A DNA stretch of 5,202 nt from an uncultured Treponema sp. (GTDB taxonomy: Bacteria; Spirochaetota; Spirochaetia; Treponematales; Treponemataceae): NCBI GenBank assembly GCA_905236465.1, contig CAJOQA010000126.1, positions 1-5,202 on the forward strand, given 5' to 3'. Shown in pieces: positions 1 through 5,202 of this stretch. Under the pieces are notes generated by a model, which was not told where the DNA came from, made no database searches, and worked only from the letters and a program-made list of their open reading frames with translations. A program made the translations under genes and the position numbers. Numbering within the stretch: position 1 is the first letter of the stretch; each line of letters starts with the position of its first letter.

Positions 1-406
1 CCCGTATGGAGTCCTTTGGTGCTACTGTGTTCCGGATGTTGTAAATGAGTATGGCTTTCACCCTGATACAGAAAAGCTTACAATCAACCTAAACGGAAAC
101 GATGAGACACGGACCTATTACGATTGGTACAACCAGTTATGCAACGGTTTATACACGGATTCCTCTTCTGAAATAAAAAACACGATTCTTGCCCAAGTAG
201 AGAAGGGGCTTCTAGAATATTACATTATGATTCCTTTGCGCTATTGGAATGCCATACAACTTCATTCTCAGCGTGTAGTTGAAGGCTCTGACCATTACAT
301 AAATCAGCTGGTAGAATACGGTGACTTACGGTTCCGCACCTACACAATGAATGACAAGGAATGGGACGACTACTGCAAGGAAAACAACTACCAACTAAAG
401 TACTAA
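1..406 (+). CDS. ABC transporter solute-binding protein, family 5 (peptide type), C-terminal fragment
   Basis: This is the last 134 codons of a gene that starts left of the window; the frame begins at base 2 and stops at TAA 404-406. The encoded piece is rich in Tyr, Trp and acidic residues. It ends in a pattern I recognise from the C-termini of extracellular solute-binding proteins of the SBP_bac_5 type in clostridia and treponemes: a helix ending YYIMIPL, then a short variable stretch, then EYGDLRFRTYTMNDKEWDDY and a final KENNYQLKY. Such proteins are exported lipoproteins that capture oligopeptides or similar solutes for an ABC importer. The signal peptide and most of the ligand pocket lie outside the window, so the substrate cannot be judged. 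A strong terminator 69 bp downstream suggests this is the last gene of its operon. The family call is fairly secure, the specific substrate unknown. Confidence 0.75.
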   Translation, partial: PYGVLWCYCVPDVVNEYGFHPDTEKLTINLNGNDETRTYYDWYNQLCNGLYTDSSSEIKNTILAQVEKGLLEYYIMIPLRYWNAIQLHSQRVVEGSDHYINQLVEYGDLRFRTYTMNDKEWDDYCKENNYQLKY

Positions 407-474
407 CTTTTCTACACTCAAAATGATAGCAGAACTTCCCTCCGAAGCTGTCTAAAACTCAAATCCCTATTGTT

Positions 475-500
475 ACCCCGAACTTGTTTCGGGGTCTTTT
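475..500 (+). terminator. Rho-independent terminator of the solute-binding protein gene
   Basis: ACCCCGAA (475-482) pairs perfectly with TTCGGGGT (488-495) around a 5-base loop, and is followed on the + strand by CTTTT and further T-rich sequence. Read on the - strand, the same hairpin is followed by AACAATAGGG rather than a T-run. It is therefore mainly a + strand terminator, though it may weakly stop the convergent HDOD transcript that ends at 510. The rest of the 407-509 gap shows no other feature. Confidence 0.88.
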
Positions 501-509
501 CTTACCTCT

Positions 510-2006
510 TTATCTTTCCTTCCTAAAGGCAGTATCCATCTTTTCGCTTAAGACCTTAAGGCCTTCTTCGTTGCTTATGCCAAAGAGCTTAAGGGCTTCT
601 AGCTCAAACTGGTCATATTCAACCCTGCCTTCTCCATAGTGGGCCAGCAAGTCTGAAAAGTAAACCAAAAGCGTAATCTTTTTGGAATCTTCTGGAGCAG
701 CTAACGGATCGTGGTGGTAGCGGATAACGTTTACAATCACCTGGGGGAAATTCCACTTTTGTGCGATAAGGGCCCCGATTTCTCCGTGGTTGACACCGGC
801 AAACATACGCTCAAACAAGCCTTTTGAAACATTGCGTTCCTTGCAAAGGGCATCGATTTTGTCCAAGATGTCCTTGTGGGCAGTTTCAAATATAATTTTT
901 CCCATATCGTGCAAAAGTCCACAAACGTAGGCATCTTCTACGCAAGATTTATCTGACCTTAAAAAGTTTCTAGCTAAGTTATAAGAATAAAAGGCAACCC
1001 TATAGGCATGATTCCAAAGTTCCTTTTTGTCATCGTCAGAATTGACCATAAGGGTTTTCATAGAACCTATGCTAAAGAGCAAGTTGCGGATACCCCTTAA
1101 ACCCGCAAGTTTTACTGCCTCCCCAATAGAGCGACAAGGAGATGAAAGGGCAAAGGCAGCAGAGTTTACCATCTTCAAAAGTTCAGCTGTAAGAGAAACA
1201 TCGTTAGAAATCTTTGTAGCAATATCACTCATCTGGCTGTTGGGGTCATTGATGACACGGTTTATTTCCGTAATATTCTCTGGAAATTCTGGAAGGCCTT
1301 TTATGAGCTTAACAAATTCAGCTGAAATATCAGAAATATCCTGCTGCATCTTTCCGCTGAAGGGCAAAATCATGCGGGTTATAGTCTCACCGTTTTCACT
1401 TACAACCTGATAGTTCTCGTCTGTAAGACCTATCTTTCTTAGAACTAAAATCATTATGACAAGTCCAAGGCCTGCCCCTTCTGAATCATCAAGCAGCTGG
1501 GCAATTCCTTCTTCTACAGAATTATACTGCTGGGCCCTTGTGATTTTATCATGGATTCTTTTATATTCAAAAACAGTCAACTCTGCCTTATTGCGGACTT
1601 CAACCTTTATCTTGTTGTTTCTTGTCTGTAGGGAAACCTTTATGTAAAGGCCTTTTTTCCTCTGCTGCTCAAGGTAATACTTTATGTTGGTCAGGGTATC
1701 CTGCTTAAAGTTTTTCATGCCCTCTTCATAATCAGAAGGATCCGTAAGATTCAGTTTTTTATCCTCAAAGTAAACCCTTTTTGTGTTTGCCTTCTTTGCA
1801 TTATTCACAAGTTCCTTCAGACAATAAGAAAGCCCTTCCACCATCTGATTTTGGTCTAGCTCGGTAAGGAAAACCTTTAAAATATCTGTAATGTAATCTT
1901 CCATTTCGTGCGGAAGAGTGTATGTAGTAACTGTGAGGGGGATTCCTGTTTCTATTGCATTGCGGATTTTTGAAACATCAACCTTTATTTTCTTTTCCTG
2001 TGCCAT
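510..2006 (-). CDS. HDOD domain protein with N-terminal histidine-kinase-like ATPase domain
   Basis: This is a 498-residue cytoplasmic signalling protein with no signal peptide or membrane segment. Residues about 20-215 form a GHKL/HATPase-type module. It has an N-box ELVNNAKKAN (E65, N69) and a glycine box GAGLGL (177-182). The usual DxGxG box appears replaced by VRNK (137-140), so ATP binding is uncertain. Residues about 228-435 are an HDOD domain: the opening LPEFPENITEINRVI, the core LLKMVNSAAF, then GLLHDMGK (H366, D367). Other candidate HD-type metal ligands remain: H333, H407, H431/H432 and D452. HDOD proteins are generally non-catalytic regulators in signalling, motility or stress, although retained HD ligands leave phosphodiesterase activity possible. 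The ATG is supported by AAGAGG five bases upstream and by a good promoter. The gene stands alone, divergent from 2134-3198 and convergent with the transporter gene. The domain calls are strong; the cellular role is not known. Confidence 0.88.
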   Translation of the reverse strand: MAQEKKIKVDVSKIRNAIETGIPLTVTTYTLPHEMEDYITDILKVFLTELDQNQMVEGLSYCLKELVNNAKKANTKRVYFEDKKLNLTDPSDYEEGMKNFKQDTLTNIKYYLEQQRKKGLYIKVSLQTRNNKIKVEVRNKAELTVFEYKRIHDKITRAQQYNSVEEGIAQLLDDSEGAGLGLVIMILVLRKIGLTDENYQVVSENGETITRMILPFSGKMQQDISDISAEFVKLIKGLPEFPENITEINRVINDPNSQMSDIATKISNDVSLTAELLKMVNSAAFALSSPCRSIGEAVKLAGLRGIRNLLFSIGSMKTLMVNSDDDKKELWNHAYRVAFYSYNLARNFLRSDKSCVEDAYVCGLLHDMGKIIFETAHKDILDKIDALCKERNVSKGLFERMFAGVNHGEIGALIAQKWNFPQVIVNVIRYHHDPLAAPEDSKKITLLVYFSDLLAHYGEGRVEYDQFELEALKLFGISNEEGLKVLSEKMDTAFRKER

Positions 2007-2011
2007 TATTG

Positions 2012-2017
2012 CCTCTT
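2012..2017 (-). promoter_or_regulatory. Ribosome binding site of the HATPase-HDOD gene
   Basis: On the - strand AAGAGG lies five bases before the ATG at 2006-2004. This is a good Shine-Dalgarno match and it fixes the start codon. Confidence 0.7.
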
Positions 2018-2020
2018 AGT

Positions 2021-2051
2021 GTTATAAAAAGCTATCAGTTTTTATTATAAC
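2021..2051. repeat. Inverted repeat over the HDOD promoter, possible operator
   Basis: GTTATAA (2021-2027) and TTATAAC (2045-2051) are perfect inverted copies. Allowing two mismatches, the arms extend to 11 bases each. The right arm covers the -10 box of the HDOD promoter and the left arm falls in the 5' leader. The two arm centres are 24 bp apart, compatible with a dimeric repressor site. The arms are pure A/T apart from their ends in an AT-rich spacer, so chance is a real alternative. Confidence 0.35.
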
Positions 2052-2071
2052 ACAAATAAATATTTTAGCAA
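2044..2071 (-). promoter_or_regulatory. Sigma-70-type promoter for the HATPase-HDOD gene
   Basis: On the - strand there is a perfect TATAAT (2049-2044) preceded by a 16-base spacer and TTGCTA (2071-2066), which matches four of six bases of the -35 consensus. The predicted transcript start is near 2037, giving a leader of about 30 bases that contains the AAGAGG ribosome site. Confidence 0.6.
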
Positions 2072-2120
2072 AGTCTCAAAGTGTCTTTTGAAATCTATAG
2101 CGGAATTCTTGTCTTTTTGA

Positions 2121-2126
2121 TAGAAT
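2121..2126 (+). promoter_or_regulatory. Candidate -10 box giving a leaderless transcript of the membrane protein gene
   Basis: TAGAAT ends seven bases before the ATG at 2134, so transcription would begin at or next to the start codon. No purine-rich ribosome site lies between it and the ATG. No convincing -35 is found at the right distance; TTGAAA at 2088-2093 is 27 bases away, too far. The call rests on the -10 match and the absence of a Shine-Dalgarno site. Confidence 0.35.
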
Positions 2127-2133
2127 ATCCACT

Positions 2134-3198
2134 ATGACCAATCAAACCTTAAGTGAACTTTTAATTTTATTTTTATGTGCTCTCTCATCAGCACGGGTAT
2201 TTTTTATAGAAGATACCCGAAGAGACCCCATTTCTGTAGTCCCCTTGATTGCATTCATACTTTCTCTCCTTTCCATAGCGGCATTCGGCTTAAGTTTTGC
2301 AGAACTTTTAGTAAGTGCAATGGCCCTGAATGTCTTTATTTGGAATTTCCGCGCCCTTTTACGCCTAAAAGCACAGTTGGTCATTGACCACTACAATGTA
2401 CTTTTTATTATTGTTTCAATCTTAAATCTGATCCTCACCCTTTTACTTGGTATTTATATAGTCTTAAACTGTCCGGTAAAAGTGGATTTTAACAAAAAAT
2501 TCAGTGTAAAAGAAAGCACTTACTCTTATTACGGTAATTTTTCTTCAGGTTTTAAGAGGATTGAGAAAATTTTTCAACTGAATTCTGCCACAGTAAAAAA
2601 ATACGAGAAAAAAGCTGCCGCTATAAGCGAAAGCGACAGGGGGTGGGGAAAGTGCATAATCTTTGTTCCTAATGAAAAAACTTCAATCAGGACCTATGAG
2701 CCCCTTTTTGCAAAGCTAGCCTATGACGGTTATACTGTCTACGCCGCTGAATTTAATTCACCTGATTACACATTCTTTGGAGATTATAGAGATTTTAGGC
2801 TGTGGCGCAGGTTTTTCTGCAGAAAAGACAAAATAAGTAAACAGACAAGTTTAAAAAACACAAGCCTGACATACAATGCCCTTTCTTCTATCTTAAAAGA
2901 GGGGATGGGGCTAAAAAAAGATTCCTTTGTTTTTGCTGTAGCAGACACTGGCTACAAGGATTCAAACCTTACCCTAAATTCAATCAGCCCAGATTTGATA
3001 TTCGGTTCTTTTGACCTGACTTCCATATCAGACTATAAAAGCCCAGGTTGGGGACCTGTTGAACAAAGTGACATTATCAGGGCAAAAAAATTAGGGCTCA
3101 AGAGGGATTCCTCCCTGTATACCGCAAGCCATTTAGCTGCTGCAGTGGAGCAGCAGGTAGAGCTTACGGAAAAAGCAACGAAGGCTGCCCTAGAATAG
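2134..3198 (+). CDS. Membrane-anchored protein with degenerate alpha/beta-hydrolase-like domain, function unknown
   Basis: I do not recognise this 354-residue protein as a named family. Residues 1-112 contain about four hydrophobic helices (roughly 7-25, 32-52, 54-70 and 88-111). Basic residues lie in the loops at R29-R30 and R73-K79, which by the positive-inside rule would place the long C-terminal part (113-354) outside the cytoplasm. From residue 173 the text resembles the start of an alpha/beta hydrolase: a strand KCIIFVPN, then TYEPLFAKLAYDGYTVYAAEF. The usual HG oxyanion motif is PN (179-180). The usual GxSxG elbow is probably VADTG (269-273), with Asp at the nucleophile position. H333 could be a catalytic His, but this is speculative. 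The gene is divergent from the HDOD gene and its end overlaps the threonine-synthase-like gene by 9 bp. It lacks a Shine-Dalgarno site. That it is a real gene is likely: the frame is long and the protein has coherent membrane and soluble parts. Its function is open. Confidence 0.72.
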   Translation: MTNQTLSELLILFLCALSSARVFFIEDTRRDPISVVPLIAFILSLLSIAAFGLSFAELLVSAMALNVFIWNFRALLRLKAQLVIDHYNVLFIIVSILNLILTLLLGIYIVLNCPVKVDFNKKFSVKESTYSYYGNFSSGFKRIEKIFQLNSATVKKYEKKAAAISESDRGWGKCIIFVPNEKTSIRTYEPLFAKLAYDGYTVYAAEFNSPDYTFFGDYRDFRLWRRFFCRKDKISKQTSLKNTSLTYNALSSILKEGMGLKKDSFVFAVADTGYKDSNLTLNSISPDLIFGSFDLTSISDYKSPGWGPVEQSDIIRAKKLGLKRDSSLYTASHLAAAVEQQVELTEKATKAALE

Positions 3199-4518
3199 CC
3201 TACGTAAGTTTAGCGAATTTAAGACTGAAATAAGGTAGTCTATGTCATCTTTTTGAATGGGGTACCGGCCTGTTTGTGTAGGCGTAATTGAACTTAGTAC
3301 ATTGGCTTCCATCTGCGGGTATTCCCCCAGTGTTTGTTGCAAGAAGCCTTTTGATAAGGAAGGATCGTCCTTTACAACAAGAACAACTGAACCGTCTTCA
3401 CTTTCTGTCAGATCTTTTCGTAAAAGGCTGGCCGCGTAGGCAGAACTTGTAGACTCGTCAGCATAAATGTTGTACTTACTAAAAAGTTCCTGACAAGCCT
3501 TTGCAGTTTGCTCTTTGCTGACTTGGGCAGGGTAAACAAAAGAGCGGAGCATCAGTGAATTTGCCCTAAAAACATTCTCTAACCGCTCCAGGTTTGAAGG
3601 ATCCGCAGGATCTGCTGCAGGTCTTTCTGCTAAAGGAATTGAGGCATCAGGCATAAAAGCCTTTCCTCTAGGATCTAGGCACAGATGGGGGCTAGAAGGT
3701 AAAATAAAGCCGTTAACAGGCAGGGAAAGGAGCCAGCTATAAAGGCCAGAAACTAAATTCCCGTAATTGTCAGGGGACAGCGCATAATAAATATCCCCTT
3801 GAATTATTTTTTTGATTCTCGTAAAGGCAAAGGTGTAAAAGAAGGCTTGTGGCAAAAGACGGCCAATGTTGGAGGTGTTTGCTACTGTCAGGTGGTATTT
3901 TGATATAAGTTCTTTTTGGGTAAAGATTTTGCGGACCATGTTGCGGCAGTCAGCTTCTGTTCCGTCAACTTCTATCGGGTAGATATTACCGCCATTCCAT
4001 ACAAAGTCGCTTTCACGTAAACCTGTTACTTTCCCGCGCGGATAGAGCAAAACTGACTTTATAAGCTTTTTCCCCCGGCTTGCATTTGCCATGCAAGCCC
4101 CGAGCGGTCCGCTTGTAGCATCAAGCAAAATAGACTTTTCGCCAGACATCAAAAGTATTGCTTCCAAAGCTGAAATCAGGAAAGAAACCCCAAAGTCACG
4201 GTAGCTGCCGGTAGGTCCGTGATTCAGTTCAAGAAGGAAAAGGTGGCCATCTAGCTGCCTGATTTTCGGTTCAAAGGTAAAGGCCTTGGTTGCTATAACT
4301 TCGCATATAATAGGGCTGAATTCTTTGTTGATAAGCCCCGAAGTAAGGGTTCCCGCTATATTGGCAAAAGAGGTATTTTGATCTGCATACAAAATCCAGT
4401 GACGCAAATCCTCGCAGTCACACGGAACATAAAGACCACCATCATCAGGCATGGGGTTAAGCAAGGCCTGCTTGAAGTCTACTTTTTTACCACAGTTCCT
4501 GGTGCTTTCAAAACGCAT
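3190..4518 (-). CDS. Threonine synthase homologue lacking the PLP lysine, probable pseudoenzyme
   Basis: This is a 442-residue, full-length relative of threonine synthase, the PLP enzyme that converts O-phosphohomoserine to threonine. Family marks in order are an N-terminal STRN start, DDGGLYVP (25-32), LELNHGPTGSYRDFG (96-110), ATSGPLG (134-140), YPRGKV (159-164), VDGTEADC (184-191), NTSNIGRLLPQ (214-224) and SPDNYGN (248-254). In active enzymes the third motif reads HGPTxxFKDFG and its Lys carries PLP (Lys107 in E. coli); here it is Arg107, encoded by CGT. The phosphate loop, normally SGDTG, is SGPLG, and the SGNFGN loop is SPDNYGN. With these losses normal catalysis is unlikely, yet the frame is intact, suggesting a kept but changed role. 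I withhold the symbol thrC for this reason. The ATG is supported by GGGAGA and by agreement with the family's usual N-terminus. The stop overlaps the convergent gene by 9 bp. Confidence 0.85.
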   Translation of the reverse strand: MRFESTRNCGKKVDFKQALLNPMPDDGGLYVPCDCEDLRHWILYADQNTSFANIAGTLTSGLINKEFSPIICEVIATKAFTFEPKIRQLDGHLFLLELNHGPTGSYRDFGVSFLISALEAILLMSGEKSILLDATSGPLGACMANASRGKKLIKSVLLYPRGKVTGLRESDFVWNGGNIYPIEVDGTEADCRNMVRKIFTQKELISKYHLTVANTSNIGRLLPQAFFYTFAFTRIKKIIQGDIYYALSPDNYGNLVSGLYSWLLSLPVNGFILPSSPHLCLDPRGKAFMPDASIPLAERPAADPADPSNLERLENVFRANSLMLRSFVYPAQVSKEQTAKACQELFSKYNIYADESTSSAYAASLLRKDLTESEDGSVVLVVKDDPSLSKGFLQQTLGEYPQMEANVLSSITPTQTGRYPIQKDDIDYLISVLNSLNLRRLF

Positions 4519-4526
4519 TGATTAGT

Positions 4527-4532
4527 TCTCCC
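4527..4532 (-). promoter_or_regulatory. Ribosome binding site of the threonine-synthase-like gene
   Basis: GGGAGA on the - strand. Its GGGAG core ends nine bases before the ATG at 4518-4516, an acceptable spacing that supports this start. Confidence 0.6.
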
Positions 4533-4554
4533 ACAAAAAAATCAAGTTCTTTTT

Positions 4555-4563
4555 ATTGTAGCA
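4555..4563 (-). promoter_or_regulatory. Extended -10 promoter for the threonine-synthase-like gene
   Basis: The - strand reads TGCTACAAT (4563-4555), a TGn extension joined to TACAAT, which differs from the TATAAT consensus at one base. No good -35 hexamer is seen, as is common for extended -10 promoters. It lies in the 73-bp gap after the SWIM gene and would give a leader of about 30 bases. Because no clear terminator separates the two genes, read-through from the SWIM gene is also possible. Confidence 0.45.
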
Positions 4564-4591
4564 GTTTTTAGCAGCAGTTTCTAGAGGGGGA

Positions 4592-5202
4592 CTAGATTCC
4601 AAAAACTTCTGCAATTTCATTATCTTCCATAATACGTTTGCTTTTTGCATTTGCATTAGAAAGCATTTGCTCTATTCTGTTTTGCACTACATTGCCAACC
4701 AATTTCTCTGTATCTATGCCCCTGAGGGTAAAAAATAAAAGCGGGTCATCATCAAAGCGGGCCCCAATTGCATAAAGGACAGCCGCAGTGTGCTTGCACA
4801 TATCAGCCCAGTCAGGACAAGAACAATTAAAATGAATCTTTGCCATAGAAGGAAAAAGCCCCACATCTTTTTCCGTAAAAATTGATTTTAGCTCATCGGG
4901 AAATTTCCCATTGACCAAATCTTCAAGCGTTTGTATTTTTGACGAGCACCTGGAAATCAAAGTGTCCAGCTGCTTTTCTGAAAGCTCATCAATTGTAACC
5001 TTTATCTTGTAAGGCTTTTTTTTGCTTCCCATAACAAGGGCTGTTACAAGTCCGCTTTCAATCTGAAGGTCAACTACACAATTTGCCCTTACGTATTTAC
5101 GCCCTCGCTCAAGTCTGCTTGCGTAATCAGCATAACGCTCAAGGTTAGCACACCAGGATTTTCCCCACCAGCTTTTTGCAATCTGCCTGCCTTCAAGCTC
5201 TA
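4592..5202 (-). CDS. SWIM zinc-finger protein, C-terminal part (gene runs off the right edge)
   Basis: The reading frame is open from the stop at 4592-4594 to the window edge, showing 202 residues. An ATG at 5030-5032 is internal, not the start, because conserved family sequence lies before it: SWWGKSWCANLERYADYASR, then LERGRKYVRANCVVDLQIE. The zinc motif CxCx6CxH is intact in the segment NCSCPDWADMCKHTAAVLYA (visible residues C126, C128, C135, H137), followed by the typical DDDPLLFFTLRGID. SWIM domains bind zinc and are thought to contact DNA or protein. In many bacteria such proteins are encoded beside an SNF2-type helicase, and that partner, if present, would lie past 5202. Nothing suggests truncation other than the window boundary. 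The family assignment is strong; the precise role of bacterial members is poorly known. Confidence 0.88.
   Translation of the reverse strand, partial: ELEGRQIAKSWWGKSWCANLERYADYASRLERGRKYVRANCVVDLQIESGLVTALVMGSKKKPYKIKVTIDELSEKQLDTLISRCSSKIQTLEDLVNGKFPDELKSIFTEKDVGLFPSMAKIHFNCSCPDWADMCKHTAAVLYAIGARFDDDPLLFFTLRGIDTEKLVGNVVQNRIEQMLSNANAKSKRIMEDNEIAEVFGI

Noticed and set aside
430..462. Weak inverted repeat (GATAGC ... GCTGTC) between the transporter gene and the terminator
   Set aside because: The stem is only six pairs, including a G-T pair, with a long loop and no T-run. The perfect hairpin at 475-495 explains termination better.
737..1647. Open frames inside the HDOD gene at 737-934 (-), 1027-1410 (+) and 1456-1647 (+)
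   Set aside because: They lie wholly within a well-supported coding gene in other frames, have no recognisable domain, and their composition is that expected of antisense or shifted shadows.
2096..2101. TATAGC as an alternative -10 box for the + strand gene
   Set aside because: It matches the consensus less well than TAGAAT at 2121-2126 and has no -35 at suitable spacing.
2142..2387. Open frames at 2142-2384 (-) and 2175-2387 (+)
   Set aside because: Both fall within the first membrane helices of the 2134-3198 gene, have no ribosome site of note and resemble no protein I know.
3257..3439. 60-codon open frame on the + strand
   Set aside because: It is antisense to the conserved 3' part of the threonine-synthase-like gene, with no supporting signal.
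4561..4595. Short direct repeat GCAGTTT and a CTAG...CTAG pair after the SWIM stop codon
   Set aside because: The repeats are seven and four bases and too short to mean anything. The CTAG pair is not followed by a T-run, so it is not a terminator.

Overview
The window reads as ordinary chromosomal DNA of a low-to-moderate-GC bacterium. The gene styles suggest a spirochaete, most likely a host-associated Treponema. The clues are an HDOD signalling protein with a histidine-kinase-type ATPase fold in front of it, a family-5 solute-binding protein of the gut/rumen type, a bacterial SWIM zinc-finger protein, and genes without a clear Shine-Dalgarno site. The assignment rests on resemblance from memory and is not proven by any marker here. 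I see no tRNA, rRNA, insertion sequence, CRISPR array or phage gene.

Layout from left to right. Positions 1-406 (+) carry the C-terminal end of a peptide-type ABC transporter solute-binding protein. A strong rho-independent terminator follows at 475-500. Positions 510-2006 (-) encode a 498-residue HATPase-HDOD regulatory protein. A 127-bp divergent intergenic region (2007-2133) holds its promoter and ribosome binding site, an inverted repeat across the -10 box, and a possible leaderless promoter for the gene on the other side. Positions 2134-3198 (+) encode an unrecognised membrane-anchored protein with a degenerate alpha/beta-hydrolase-like domain. Its 3' end overlaps by 9 bp the end of the convergent gene at 3190-4518 (-), a threonine-synthase homologue. 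A 73-bp gap with an extended -10 promoter precedes the 3' end of a SWIM zinc-finger gene (4592-5202, -), whose N-terminus lies beyond the right edge.

The most notable point is the threonine-synthase homologue. It is full length and its reading frame is intact, but the PLP-binding lysine is arginine (R107). The phosphate-binding loop and the SGNFGN-type loop are altered as well, so it is probably not a working threonine synthase. The neighbouring membrane protein also looks like a hydrolase fold without the standard catalytic Ser, so the two adjacent genes may both be degenerate or repurposed enzymes. There is no obvious shared pathway across the window. The genes appear to be separate transcription units, apart from possible read-through from the SWIM gene into the threonine-synthase-like gene.
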